Shown here: positions 34,020 through 41,436 of the stretch, one piece after another
How positions within the stretch are numbered: position 1 is the stretch's first letter
Layout of the letters: every line of letters begins with the position of its first letter
DNA from: Paenibacillus silvestris
Lineage (GTDB): Bacteria; Bacillota; Bacilli; Paenibacillales; NBRC-103111
Direction of reading: 5' to 3'
NCBI RefSeq assembly: GCF_009882985.1
Contig: NZ_WTUZ01000022.1
Span: 186,001-250,000, forward strand
Length of the DNA: 64,000 nt
The notes under the pieces: model-generated
Databases searched by the model: none
What the model saw: the letters and a program-made list of their open reading frames with translations, nothing else
Told to the model about the DNA's origin: nothing
Program-made: the position numbers and the translations under genes

Positions 34020-35627
34020 TTGACTCAACCTGGTAAGGTGCAGAAAAGCACAGTAACCATACTGGAAACGAGCGATTTACATGGCAATATGCTGCCTTTG
34101 CATTACGCGAATAATAGGCCCAATGAAGTAGGCTTAGCCAAAATAGCGGCATTGGTTGCAGAGGAACGGAAAAAAGAATCCAATGTGATTGTAATTGACA
34201 ACGGGGATCTTATCCAAGGCACTCCGCTCGCCTACCATCACGCTAGATTGGATAATGAACCAATGGACCCGATGGTGCTTGGACTCAACTATATCGGCTA
34301 TGATGCTGCTGTCATCGGGAATCATGAGTTTAATTATGGTCTTGATGTGCTCGGTAAAGCGGTCGAAGAATCCGAGTTCCCGTGGTTGTGTGCAAGCATT
34401 GTTGACGGAGAAAGCGGAGAGCCATTCTTAGGGAAGCCTTACATCGTCAAGGAACTTCCTGAGGGTGTTCGCATCGGTATTTTGGGACTGACGACGCCCT
34501 ATATTCCGAATTGGGAAAATCCTGCACATATCGCAGGTTTACAGTTTGTAGATGCTGTACAAGCCGCTCACAAGTGGGTAAAAGTGCTTAAGGAAGTAGA
34601 GCAAGTAGACGTCGTTGTGATCTCCTATCATGGCGGCTTCGAAAGACATCTGGAGACAGGGGAGCCGACAGAACCGTTGACAGGTGAAAATCAGGGCTAT
34701 CAGCTTTGTATGGAAGTCGAAGGGGTGGATGTGCTCCTGACAGGGCACCAGCACCGGAGCATTGCAGGGCAAGCAGTCAACGGCGTCATCGTTGTTCAAC
34801 CAGGAACAGCTGGCGTTACGCTTGGGAAAGTGAAGCTGGAGCTTTCAATGATTGATGGTAAGTGGCGAATCGACAACAAGACATCAGAGCTGCTCTCGGT
34901 AACAGGAGTGGAAGCTGATAAGCAGCTGATAGAGCTTGTTAGTGAACATGAAGCGAAAACCCAAAAGTGGCTGGATCAACCTATCGGCAAGCTTACAGGA
35001 GATATGCTGGTGAAAGATCCGATGCAGACTCGCCTAAAAGACAGTGCGCTGATCGAATTCATCAATCGGGTACAGATGGAGCTATCTGGAGCGCCCATTT
35101 CGAATACGGCTTTGTTTGATAACGTATCGCCAGGCTTTCCTTCCGATATTACGATGAGAGACATCGTATCCAACTATATTTATCCGAACACGTTGAAAGT
35201 GATTCGAATTTCGGGGCAAGACATCAAGGATGCCTTGGAACAGTCAGCGGAATATTTTGAGTTGACGTCCGGTGGCGAAGTTCAGGTTAGCAGCAAATTT
35301 AGAGAGCCGAAGCCACAGCATTACAACTATGATATGTGGGAAGGCATTACGTATAAGTTGAACATCTCCCGTCCAATTGGCGAGCGAGTTGTACAGTTGG
35401 ATTATGACGGGAAGCCGCTGGATCTTGACGCATCTTACGACGTAGTGATGAATAATTACAGGGCAGCGGGCGGAGGCAATTACGCCATGTTCCAGGATAA
35501 ACCGGTCATCAAGGATATTCCTACGGATGTCGCGGAGCTGCTTGCCGGATATATTATGGAGCGAGGCACGATTGAAGCTAGCGTGAATGAGAATTGGGAA
35601 GTCATTTGGGATTTGGAGCGCAAATGA
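34020..35627 (+). CDS. Cytoplasmic 5'-nucleotidase / 2',3'-cyclic phosphodiesterase family metallophosphoesterase
   Basis: A 535-residue enzyme with an N-terminal calcineurin-like metallophosphatase domain (ILETSDLHGNMLPL, DNGDLIQGTPL, IGNHEFNYG, VVISYHGGFERHLE, LLTGHQHRS: all metal-ligand blocks) and a C-terminal 5'-nucleotidase domain (about 340-510; NYIYPNTLKVIRISGQDIKD). There is no signal peptide, so unlike UshA or YhcR it should act inside the cell. TTG at 34020 is chosen because GGAG ends eight bases before it. The neighbouring phosphonate transporter suggests a role in phosphorus recovery, but the substrate is unproven. Confidence 0.88.
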   Translation: MTQPGKVQKSTVTILETSDLHGNMLPLHYANNRPNEVGLAKIAALVAEERKKESNVIVIDNGDLIQGTPLAYHHARLDNEPMDPMVLGLNYIGYDAAVIGNHEFNYGLDVLGKAVEESEFPWLCASIVDGESGEPFLGKPYIVKELPEGVRIGILGLTTPYIPNWENPAHIAGLQFVDAVQAAHKWVKVLKEVEQVDVVVISYHGGFERHLETGEPTEPLTGENQGYQLCMEVEGVDVLLTGHQHRSIAGQAVNGVIVVQPGTAGVTLGKVKLELSMIDGKWRIDNKTSELLSVTGVEADKQLIELVSEHEAKTQKWLDQPIGKLTGDMLVKDPMQTRLKDSALIEFINRVQMELSGAPISNTALFDNVSPGFPSDITMRDIVSNYIYPNTLKVIRISGQDIKDALEQSAEYFELTSGGEVQVSSKFREPKPQHYNYDMWEGITYKLNISRPIGERVVQLDYDGKPLDLDASYDVVMNNYRAAGGGNYAMFQDKPVIKDIPTDVAELLAGYIMERGTIEASVNENWEVIWDLERK

Positions 35628-35634
35628 CAAGTGG

Positions 35635-35678
35635 AAGGCGGTGCAGGGATCATCCTGCACCGCCTTTTGTCTTTTTTC
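35635..35678 (+). terminator. Rho-independent terminator after the metallophosphoesterase
   Basis: AAGGCGGTGCAGG pairs with CCTGCACCGCCTT, followed by T-rich sequence. Confidence 0.85.
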
Positions 35679-35786
35679 ACATAAGAGTCGATCCACTTTT
35701 TTATTTTATTGTAAAATCCTACCTATGCGAACTAGGGGTGGATTCGATATGATTAGCTTAGCACATAAATGAAGGAGGGTTCTTGA

Positions 35787-36590
35787 GTGAACACCGCAAC
35801 CACAATTGAATTATGGCCCGGAGCATCCATGGATAGCATCGGTGAGGAAAACCAAGGATGTCCGAGCTTGACCTTGTATCCTGTAGCAAACGAAGGCTTG
35901 AGCTCTGCCGTTATCGTATGTCCCGGAGGCGGCTACGGCAGGCGCGCGCCCCATGAAGGCGAGCCCGTCGCAGAATGGCTCAATGGACTAGGGATTTCAG
36001 CCTTTGTTTTAAACTATCGGGTAGCTCCATATGAACATCCCATTCCGCTCCAAGATGCCCAAAGAGCGATTCGAACGGTAAGACATCATGCCGAGCAATG
36101 GGGCATTGATCCCAATCGGCTAGGCATTCTTGGTTTCTCTGCAGGCGGACATCTGGCTTCCTCAGCGGGCACACTATTCGATGCCGGGAACCAAGATGCA
36201 GCAGATCCTGTCGAGCGACAAAGCAGCCGTCCGGATGCTTTAATTCTCTGTTATCCAGTTATATCTCTGTACGAGTATGGACATATGGGTTCCAAACGTA
36301 ATTTGTTAGGCGAGGCACCAGATGAGAAGCTGGTCAGCTTGTTATCCACAGAGAAACAAGTGTCGTCCGATACACCGCCGACTTTCCTCTGGCATACCGC
36401 AGACGATGCTGCCGTTCCTGTAGAGAACAGCTTGCTTTTTGCTGCAGCGCTCAGCCGTCATAAAGTGCCTTACGATCTGCACGTATTTGAGAGTGGACGG
36501 CATGGTATTGGAATGGCAAGTGATCACGACGAAGCCTATATATGGCCAGAACTTTGCGCAAATTGGCTGAAGAAGCAGAAGTTTGCATGA
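35787..36590 (+). CDS. Alpha/beta hydrolase (acetyl-xylan-esterase / BD-FAE-like)
   Basis: A 267-residue serine hydrolase without signal peptide. Oxyanion-hole motif VCPGGGYGRRAPHEGEP, nucleophile elbow LGILGFSAGGHLAS, catalytic Asp region HTADDAAVP and His region ESGRHGIGMAS. This pattern is typical of carbohydrate acetyl-esterase-like enzymes (xylan acetyl esterases, bifunctional feruloyl esterases). GTG start with AAGGAGGG seven bases upstream. Its stop codon overlaps the pxpB start by four bases, so it is translationally coupled to the 5-oxoprolinase genes, an uncommon association. Confidence 0.88.
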   Translation: MNTATTIELWPGASMDSIGEENQGCPSLTLYPVANEGLSSAVIVCPGGGYGRRAPHEGEPVAEWLNGLGISAFVLNYRVAPYEHPIPLQDAQRAIRTVRHHAEQWGIDPNRLGILGFSAGGHLASSAGTLFDAGNQDAADPVERQSSRPDALILCYPVISLYEYGHMGSKRNLLGEAPDEKLVSLLSTEKQVSSDTPPTFLWHTADDAAVPVENSLLFAAALSRHKVPYDLHVFESGRHGIGMASDHDEAYIWPELCANWLKKQKFA

Positions 36591-37375
36591 CGAAGCTCCA
36601 TTACGAATGGCATCACCTTGGAGATTCGGCCATCGTACTTACACTAGGCACGAGCATCGACCTGTCCACCCTTGATCTGGTAAGGCAAGTAACAGCCTAT
36701 CTGGAGAAATATCCTTTCGCAGGCTTTATCGAATTGGTGTCCGCTTATACGACAATCACGATTTATTATGATCCCGTCGCGGTTTATGAACATTTTTCGG
36801 ACGCGGAGGTCCATCGTAAACATGAGCATCCTGCTGGAGAGAACTATTTGCTTCCTTGCGACAAAGTTCTTCAACATATTCAGCGGTGCTTGGACGGGTT
36901 TGAAATGGGGAATGAGAAACAGTCTTCTCAGAACGAAGAATGTATAGAAATCCCCGTTTGTTACGGTGGGGAGTTCGGTCCTGATCTCGCGGCAGTTGCG
37001 GCTTATCACAGTGTGACGGAGGAAGAAATTATTGCTCGGCATACGGCACTAGTCTATCCGGTATATATGATTGGTTTTGCGCCTGGTTTCCCGTATTTAG
37101 GCGGAATGGATAAGCAGCTGAATACACCAAGGAAAGCGGTGCCTCGGCCCCGTATTCCAGCCGGATCAGTAGGCATTGGGGGCGCACAAACCGGTATCTA
37201 CCCGTTTGAAACGCCAGGTGGGTGGAATTTAATTGGGCGGACGCCGCTTGCTTTATTTCAGCCGGAATCCGCTCCTCCGTCCTTATTGCGGGTAGGAGAT
37301 CGGGTGAAATTCATCGCCATCACACCGGAGCAGTTCCATTTTAGCGCTGAAAGGAATCAGGGATATGGGCTTTAA
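36587..37375 (+). CDS. pxpB: 5-oxoprolinase subunit B
   Basis: A 262-residue protein of the KipI/PxpB family. The ATG at 36587 overlaps the preceding stop as ATGA; longer frames run back into the esterase gene and are rejected. Landmarks: PVCYGGEFGPDLAAVAAYHS, YPVYMIGFAPGFPYLGGM, PRPRIPAGSVGIGGAQTGIY, TPGGWNLIGRTP. With PxpA and PxpC it cleaves 5-oxoproline (pyroglutamate), a damage product of glutamine/glutamate, to glutamate with ATP. In B. subtilis, KipI also inhibits KinA, so a sporulation link is conceivable. pxpC overlaps its last 11 bases. Confidence 0.94.
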   Translation: MTKLHYEWHHLGDSAIVLTLGTSIDLSTLDLVRQVTAYLEKYPFAGFIELVSAYTTITIYYDPVAVYEHFSDAEVHRKHEHPAGENYLLPCDKVLQHIQRCLDGFEMGNEKQSSQNEECIEIPVCYGGEFGPDLAAVAAYHSVTEEEIIARHTALVYPVYMIGFAPGFPYLGGMDKQLNTPRKAVPRPRIPAGSVGIGGAQTGIYPFETPGGWNLIGRTPLALFQPESAPPSLLRVGDRVKFIAITPEQFHFSAERNQGYGL

Positions 37376-38351
37376 AATCATCAAGCCGGGCATGTTATCG
37401 ATCCTGCAGGATCAAGGACGCTATGGATACCGCAAATATGGCGTGATTGCCTCGGGTCCCATGGACTTTTTTGCCCACCAAGCTGCTAACGTTCTTGTAG
37501 GAAATACAGAAGACGCTGCTGTATTAGAAATAGCGCTGAACGGACCGAGTATGGTTGCACAGCTGGATATGCTGATAGCCCTGTGTGGAGCTGATTTGGA
37601 GGCGGATGTAGAGGGGAGGAGAGTGCCATTATGGCGATCTTTTCTCATTCACAAAGGAGAACAGCTGAACTTCCGTTATGCGGTGAAGGGTTGTAGAGCT
37701 TATTTAGCTGTACATGGGGGTTTTGCGGCAAATGTCAGCATGGGCAGCACGAGCACTTATCTGCGAGCAGGAATAGGCGGTTATGAAGGCAGAGCGCTTC
37801 ACGCAGGTGATGAACTGAAGCTGGGCAACGCCAGGAAAGCAGCAGCGAACATTGGCAATCTGTCTCTTTCAGGTGCTGTTACTCCGTTTATTCGCCCGAA
37901 TTACGAAGATAACCCAGTTGTGGGTATTGTTTGGGGGAAGGAAGCTGACCATTTTGCGAAATCGGACAAAGCGAAATTCCTGACTCGAAGCTTCACAGTC
38001 ACACCACAATCGGACCGGATGGGATATCGACTGGAAGGAAAACCGATCTCGTTGAAACGCGGTAACTCCCATGAGATGATCTCGGAAGCCGTCGTCCCAG
38101 GGACGATTCAGGTGCCGCCGAGCGGTCAGCCGATTCTTTTGCTTGCTGATTGCCAAACAACAGGTGGTTATCCGCGAATTGCCCATGTCATTACGGCTCA
38201 TCTGCCGCTTATCGCTCAAGTGAAGCCTGGGGGTAAGCTGCGTTTCCGTGAGGTTAGCCTTCGGGAGGCTCAGGAGCAGCTTTTGCTGCAGGCTATGGAT
38301 ATGCGGTTGTTGGAAGCTGGCGTGCAGGCTTGGTTTAGGGATCGTGGATGA
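37365..38351 (+). CDS. pxpC: 5-oxoprolinase subunit C
   Basis: A 328-residue KipA/PxpC-family protein (biotin-dependent carboxylase-like domain). Landmarks: IKPGMLSILQDQGRYGYRKY, ASGPMDFFAHQAANVLVGN, VHGGFA, SDRMGYRLEG, VVPGTIQVPPSGQPILLLAD and TTGGYPRIAHVI. It forms the PxpBC complex. Downstream, a 333-base spacer containing a heptanucleotide tandem repeat separates it from pxpA; in most genomes pxpA, B and C are closely packed. Confidence 0.94.
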   Translation: MGFKIIKPGMLSILQDQGRYGYRKYGVIASGPMDFFAHQAANVLVGNTEDAAVLEIALNGPSMVAQLDMLIALCGADLEADVEGRRVPLWRSFLIHKGEQLNFRYAVKGCRAYLAVHGGFAANVSMGSTSTYLRAGIGGYEGRALHAGDELKLGNARKAAANIGNLSLSGAVTPFIRPNYEDNPVVGIVWGKEADHFAKSDKAKFLTRSFTVTPQSDRMGYRLEGKPISLKRGNSHEMISEAVVPGTIQVPPSGQPILLLADCQTTGGYPRIAHVITAHLPLIAQVKPGGKLRFREVSLREAQEQLLLQAMDMRLLEAGVQAWFRDRG

Positions 38352-38389
38352 TTGGTTGGGGTGAGAGACGGGAGCGGGGATCAGGAGTA

Positions 38390-38640
38390 AAGAGTAATGA
38401 GTGAAGAGTAAAGAGTAACGAGTAACTAGTAACGAGTAAAGAGTAAAGAGTAAAGAGTAAAGAGTAAAGAGTAAAGAGTAAAGAGTAAAGAGTAACGAGT
38501 AACGAGTAAAGAGTAAAGAGTAAAGAGTAACGAGTAACGAGTAACGAGTAAAGAGTGAAGAGTGAAGAGTGAAGAGTGAAGAGTAAAGAGTAAAGAGTAA
38601 AGAGCGACGAGTAAAGAGCAACGAGCAACGACCAAAGAGC
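38390..38640. repeat. Heptanucleotide minisatellite between pxpC and pxpA
   Basis: About 35 head-to-tail copies of a 7-base unit, mostly GAGTAAA with GAGTAAC, GAGTGAA and, near the 3' end, GAGCAAC/GAGCGAC variants. Variants are clustered (a run of GAGTAAA, a run of GAGTGAA near 38560), as expected from slippage or unequal exchange. The plus strand is almost pure purine with regular T; it carries TAA stops in all frames, whereas the minus strand is open in all frames. It lies inside an operon, so copy number could alter pxpA expression or mRNA structure. Confidence 0.93.
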
Positions 38641-38684
38641 ATTAAAAGACAATTGGAGTTACGGAAGGTGATGGGAGAGTGAAC

Positions 38685-39446
38685 ATGCTGCGTATAGATT
38701 TGAATTGTGATATGGGCGAAGGCTTCGGCGCTTATCGCCTCGGGCGCGACGAGGAGCTGCTCGACTTCGTCAGCTCCGCCAACATCGCCTGCGGGTTCCA
38801 TGCAGGCGATCCAGCCACCATGCGCAGCACTGTGCAGCTGTGCCTGCGCAAAGGCGTCGCGATCGGGGCCCATCCGGGCCTCCCCGATCTGCAGGGCTTC
38901 GGCCGGCGCGAGATCGCCATCACGCCGGCCGAGGCTTACGAGCTGACGTTGTATCAGCTCGGGGCCCTGCAGGCGTTCGTCCACGCCGAAGGCGGACGCC
39001 TGCAGCACGTCAAGCCGCATGGCGCGCTCTATCACATGGCGTCGAAGCGCCATGATCTCGCCGCCGCCATTGCGGCTGCGACGCTCAGCGTCAGCGCGGA
39101 GCTGACGCTGTTAGGCCCGCCCGGCAGCGAGCTGCTGCGGGAGGGCGCCGCCGCGGGGCTGCGGACCGCGAGCGAAGCTTTCGCGGACCGCACCTACCGG
39201 CGGGACGGCACGCTGACGCCCCGGGATCAGCCCGGGGCGCTGCTGGAGAGCGCCGCGGATGCAGCGGCGCAGGTCGTGCGCCTCGTCCGCGAGGGGAAGG
39301 TCCTCTCCCAGGAGGGAGAGGACCTTAGCATGCGCGCGGACACGATCTGTATCCACGGCGACGATGCTCACGCCGTGGAGTTTGCGCGCGATATCCGCGC
39401 GCTGCTGGACCGCAGCGGCATCGCGGTAAGGGCGCTGGGGCAGTAA
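38685..39446 (+). CDS. pxpA: 5-oxoprolinase subunit A (LamB/YcsF family)
   Basis: A 253-residue protein starting MLRIDLNCDMGEGFGAYRLG, the LamB/YcsF signature; other landmarks are SSANIACGFHAGDPATM, GAHPGLPDLQGFGRR, VKPHGALYH, EAFADRTYRRDGTLTPR and DTICIHGDDAHAVEF. The ATG has GGGAGA six bases upstream; a GTG two codons earlier is an alternative. It supplies the catalytic metal-dependent hydrolase part of the 5-oxoprolinase. The gene is far more G+C-rich than pxpB/pxpC and is flanked on both sides by tandem repeats, suggesting local rearrangement or replacement. Confidence 0.94.
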   Translation: MLRIDLNCDMGEGFGAYRLGRDEELLDFVSSANIACGFHAGDPATMRSTVQLCLRKGVAIGAHPGLPDLQGFGRREIAITPAEAYELTLYQLGALQAFVHAEGGRLQHVKPHGALYHMASKRHDLAAAIAAATLSVSAELTLLGPPGSELLREGAAAGLRTASEAFADRTYRRDGTLTPRDQPGALLESAADAAAQVVRLVREGKVLSQEGEDLSMRADTICIHGDDAHAVEFARDIRALLDRSGIAVRALGQ

Positions 39447-39457
39447 CCCCAGTGCCC
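39430..39457 (+). terminator. Stem-loop overlapping the pxpA stop codon
   Basis: GGGCGCTGGGG pairs with CCCCAGTGCCC (one wobble) around a CAGTAA loop that holds the stop codon. There is no T run, so termination would be weak; it may instead protect the mRNA end. Confidence 0.4.
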
Positions 39458-39655
39458 TTAGCCTTGCCGTTGCAATTGCACCTGCTGTAGCCGTGCCCTT
39501 AGCCTTGCCGTTGCAATTGCACCTGCTGTAGCCGTGCCTGCAGCCGTAGCTGTTGCTCTTGCTATTGCCCTTGCCCTTGCTGTTGCACTTGCCGTAGCCG
39601 TAGCAGTTGCAGTTGCCCTTGCCCTTGCCCTTGCCCTGCCCTTTCCTTGCCTCTT
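39452..39655. repeat. Tandem repeat block downstream of pxpA
   Basis: A 41-base unit beginning GTGCCCTTAGCCTTGCCG occurs twice in perfect tandem (39452-39492 and 39493-39533). It is followed by about 120 bases of degenerate hexamers (TTGCCC, TTGCCG, TAGCCG, TTGCTG) ending with runs of CCCTTG. No coding sequence on the plus strand. Confidence 0.88.
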
Positions 39656-39701
39656 CCTTTGACGCTGCTATTACCCTGCCCACAGCCCACAACACACATC
39701 C

Positions 39702-39884
39702 TAACGGACAGAGATGCCCCTATCTGCCCCTTTTAGGATGGAAACGGGATGTAACGGACCCAGATGCAGCTATCTGTCCGAAAAGTCCCCTTTCCTCCCT
39801 GAAATCAACAGATAACGACCATACAGTCCGTTACTCCCCACGCTTGCTGCTAAAAAACCAAATTAGCGGCTACCGAGTCCGTTA
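39702..39884. repeat. Composite of TAACGGAC repeats in direct and inverted orientation
   Basis: TAACGGAC occurs at 39702 and 39752, each followed by an AGATGC...TATCTG stem, and its reverse complement GTCCGTTA occurs at 39826 and 39877. The first two units share a 50-base period. This gene-free stretch thus looks like nested copies of a Paenibacillus-type intergenic repeat; function unknown. Confidence 0.55.
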
Positions 39885-39923
39885 GCGACATCAATCCCAG
39901 CTCCTTCCATAACTCAAACCTAG

Positions 39924-39949
39924 GAAAGAATCCTTATAACGATTCTTTC
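39924..39949. repeat. Perfect 9-base inverted repeat before the first micro-ORF
   Basis: GAAAGAATC at 39924-39932 and GATTCTTTC at 39941-39949 are exact complements with an eight-base spacer. No T tract follows, so an operator or RNA hairpin is likelier than a terminator. Confidence 0.4.
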
Positions 39950-40026
39950 ACTTGAGAATGGGCAACCATTATGAGTAAATAGAGAAGTAGCCGGCCAGCT
40001 AATAACTTCGGAAAGGAGTGATCAAG

Positions 40027-40062
40027 GTGATTACAACAAAAGCGGAGGTGATCTCTGCGTAA
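40027..40062 (+). CDS. Candidate micro-ORF 1 (11 codons, GTG start)
   Basis: GAAAGGAGTG stands eight bases before a GTG opening an 11-codon frame, MITTKAEVISA. The AEVI codons read GCGGAGGTGATC, a perfect complement of the 16S rRNA 3' end. The stop codon lies in the GTAA loop of a hairpin (40050-40071), and directly after the stop the same frame would read AEVIV again. A second hairpin, CGGGAGCCT/AGGCTCCCG at 40084-40104, follows. The ribosome site argues for translation, and the shared motif with micro-ORF 2 suggests a leader or signalling peptide; no family recognised. Confidence 0.4.
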   Translation: MITTKAEVISA

Positions 40063-40083
40063 GCAGAGGTCATCGTTACAACC

Positions 40084-40104
40084 GGGAGCCTTCTAGGCTC
40101 CCGC
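40084..40104 (+). terminator. Perfect 9-base-pair hairpin after micro-ORF 1
   Basis: CGGGAGCCT and AGGCTCCCG with a TCT loop, followed by CATATTCTTA rather than a clean T run. It could be a weak terminator or attenuator. Confidence 0.5.
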
Positions 40105-40123
40105 ATATTCTTAACTTACGAGT

Positions 40124-40151
40124 AGACAGCGAGAAGCTTTTTACATATAAT
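40124..40151 (+). promoter_or_regulatory. SigA-type promoter upstream of micro-ORF 2
   Basis: TAGACA at 40124-40129 and a consensus TATAAT at 40146-40151 are separated by 16 bases. Transcription would start near 40158. The direct repeat GTGAACAC-GAA-GTGAACAC lies immediately downstream (about 40159-40177) and might bind a regulator. Confidence 0.55.
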
Positions 40152-40257
40152 GAGAATTGTGAACACGAAGTGAACACACAGGCAAGACAGGAGAGATTTT
40201 GCTCTCCAAACCCGTTTTCCCCAAAATTCCACTATTAGGTGAAAGGAGTGCTTTTTA

Positions 40258-40323
40258 ATGAACACAATGACAATGACAGTAGCGATGAATGTTGCGGCCG
40301 CCGCAGAGGTAATCGTCTCCTAA
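40258..40323 (+). CDS. Candidate micro-ORF 2 (21 codons)
   Basis: An ATG nine bases after AGGAG (in the same GAAAGGAGTG context as micro-ORF 1) opens a 21-codon frame. It begins MNTMTMTVAMNVAAA and ends AEVIVS, repeating the AEVI motif of micro-ORF 1. It is Met/Thr/Ala/Val-rich and weakly hydrophobic. A promoter lies 100 bases upstream and a T-tract terminator 65 bases downstream, so it appears to be an independent short transcript or a leader for the DNA-binding protein at 40517. Unknown function. Confidence 0.45.
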   Translation: MNTMTMTVAMNVAAAAEVIVS

Positions 40324-40387
40324 CTGAATATCATTCGTGGAATAACCGTTCACCTGAATTTGTATAATTGCATATACAACCGACAGG

Positions 40388-40411
40388 CACGATTATGGTC
40401 GTGTTTTTTTT
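40388..40411 (+). terminator. Terminator after micro-ORF 2
   Basis: CACGA pairs with TCGTG around a six-base loop, followed by eight T residues. The stem is short, so readthrough into the gene at 40517 is plausible, as in attenuation. Confidence 0.65.
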
Positions 40412-40516
40412 ATTCCATTTTGATAAGAATGGTATGAGGTTTAGGGGCGATGAGATTACTCTCTGCAAATCCAAACAAAGTTCAATCTTTGCGACAATTT
40501 GAGGAGGTTTTCATCC

Positions 40517-40804
40517 ATGAGTTACAAGAACGGGAAAGACGTTCTTCCCCCTAACCTATTAAAACAATTACAAGAATATATCCAAGGTGAAATCGTATAT
40601 ATCCCTAAGAAAGAACAGAAACGCGCTGGATGGGGAGAAAATAACGGAACACGCATTATCATCGAGCGTCGAAATCAAGAAATTTTCCGGTTGTACCAAA
40701 CAGGCTCCACAGTAATGGAGTTAATCAAGGTCTTTCATTTATCGGAAGACAGCATCCGCAAAATTATTGTGAAAACGCGCGAATTAACAGCAAATCAAGC
40801 ATAG
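40517..40804 (+). CDS. CD3324-family / Mor-like small DNA-binding protein
   Basis: A 95-residue protein starting MSYKNGKDVLPPNLLKQLQE and containing GEIVYIPKKEQKRAGWGE, then a C-terminal helix-turn-helix (FRLYQTGSTVMELIKVFHLS, then EDSIRKIIVKT). This layout is the CD3324 family, related to Mor/C transcription activators. GAGGAGG lies nine bases before the ATG. It follows the two micro-ORFs and a terminator-like hairpin, so leader-controlled expression is possible. Target unknown. Confidence 0.8.
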   Translation: MSYKNGKDVLPPNLLKQLQEYIQGEIVYIPKKEQKRAGWGENNGTRIIIERRNQEIFRLYQTGSTVMELIKVFHLSEDSIRKIIVKTRELTANQA

Positions 40805-40837
40805 AAGCAGCATCCATTGAGGATGTTGCTTTTTTTC
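40805..40837 (+). terminator. Rho-independent terminator after the CD3324-like gene
   Basis: AGCAGCATCC pairs with GGATGTTGCT, followed by seven T residues. Confidence 0.88.
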
Positions 40838-40959
40838 TTTTCTTCATACATCCCACCATGGGAATGTAAAAGGTTGGATGTTTCGAAAAGGGATCAGGGA
40901 GATGGTTAGCGAATTAAAAATGAACATTGCATTTACATAATTCGACAGGAGGGGTTTTC

Positions 40960-41349
40960 ATGATATCTGTATTCGTTTACGGCACACTGCTTGTCGGAGA
41001 GGGGAACCACTTCGTAGCTGCTCCTTATGTGCAATCAGTGCAATCAGGCACGATCAATGGGCGTTTATTTGACGTTGGACCTTACCCTGCGCTCTTGCTA
41101 ACGGAAGGCAATGCAGAGCAGCACGTTGTTGGAGAATGGTTGGAAGTGACAGAGGATGGTTTGCAAGCGATGGATGTTCTGGAAGGTTATTATGGCCCTG
41201 GCGCCTCCAATAATGAATATGACCGCGTTTGGATCCGAGATGTGGACGGGCAGCGTGAAGGTTGGGTTTACGTTTACCCCTCTGTGGCGGGGCTTAAAGC
41301 AATTGATGGCTCATCATGGAAAGAATATGACGCTGCGCGAAGCAAATAA
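40960..41349 (+). CDS. Gamma-glutamylcyclotransferase-like (AIG2/GGCT) protein
   Basis: A 129-residue protein beginning MISVFVYGTLLVGEGNHF; the VYGTL(R/L) motif and the acidic segment VLEGYYGP are those of the GGCT/AIG2 fold. AGGAGG lies about eight bases before the ATG; a longer frame upstream has no ribosome site. Related enzymes release 5-oxoproline from gamma-glutamyl amines, which would connect with the 5-oxoprolinase genes 1.5 kb upstream, but activity cannot be confirmed from sequence. Confidence 0.8.
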   Translation: MISVFVYGTLLVGEGNHFVAAPYVQSVQSGTINGRLFDVGPYPALLLTEGNAEQHVVGEWLEVTEDGLQAMDVLEGYYGPGASNNEYDRVWIRDVDGQREGWVYVYPSVAGLKAIDGSSWKEYDAARSK

Positions 41350-41436
41350 TAGTTTTTGACTTTTTTCGACAAATTCCTATCTTGCCTATGAGCATGATGT
41401 TATAATTAAAGTCATATTTTAATAGAGGAGACCACT

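Noticed and set aside
38390..38640. Possible CRISPR array
   Set aside because: The unit is only 7 bases and directly tandem, without spacers; no cas genes.
37869..39053. Long minus-strand open frame across pxpC, the minisatellite and pxpA, with a LYSLLFT-type repeat protein
   Set aside because: The open frame arises because the 7-base repeat has no stops on the minus strand; it is antisense to two certain genes and has no ribosome site.
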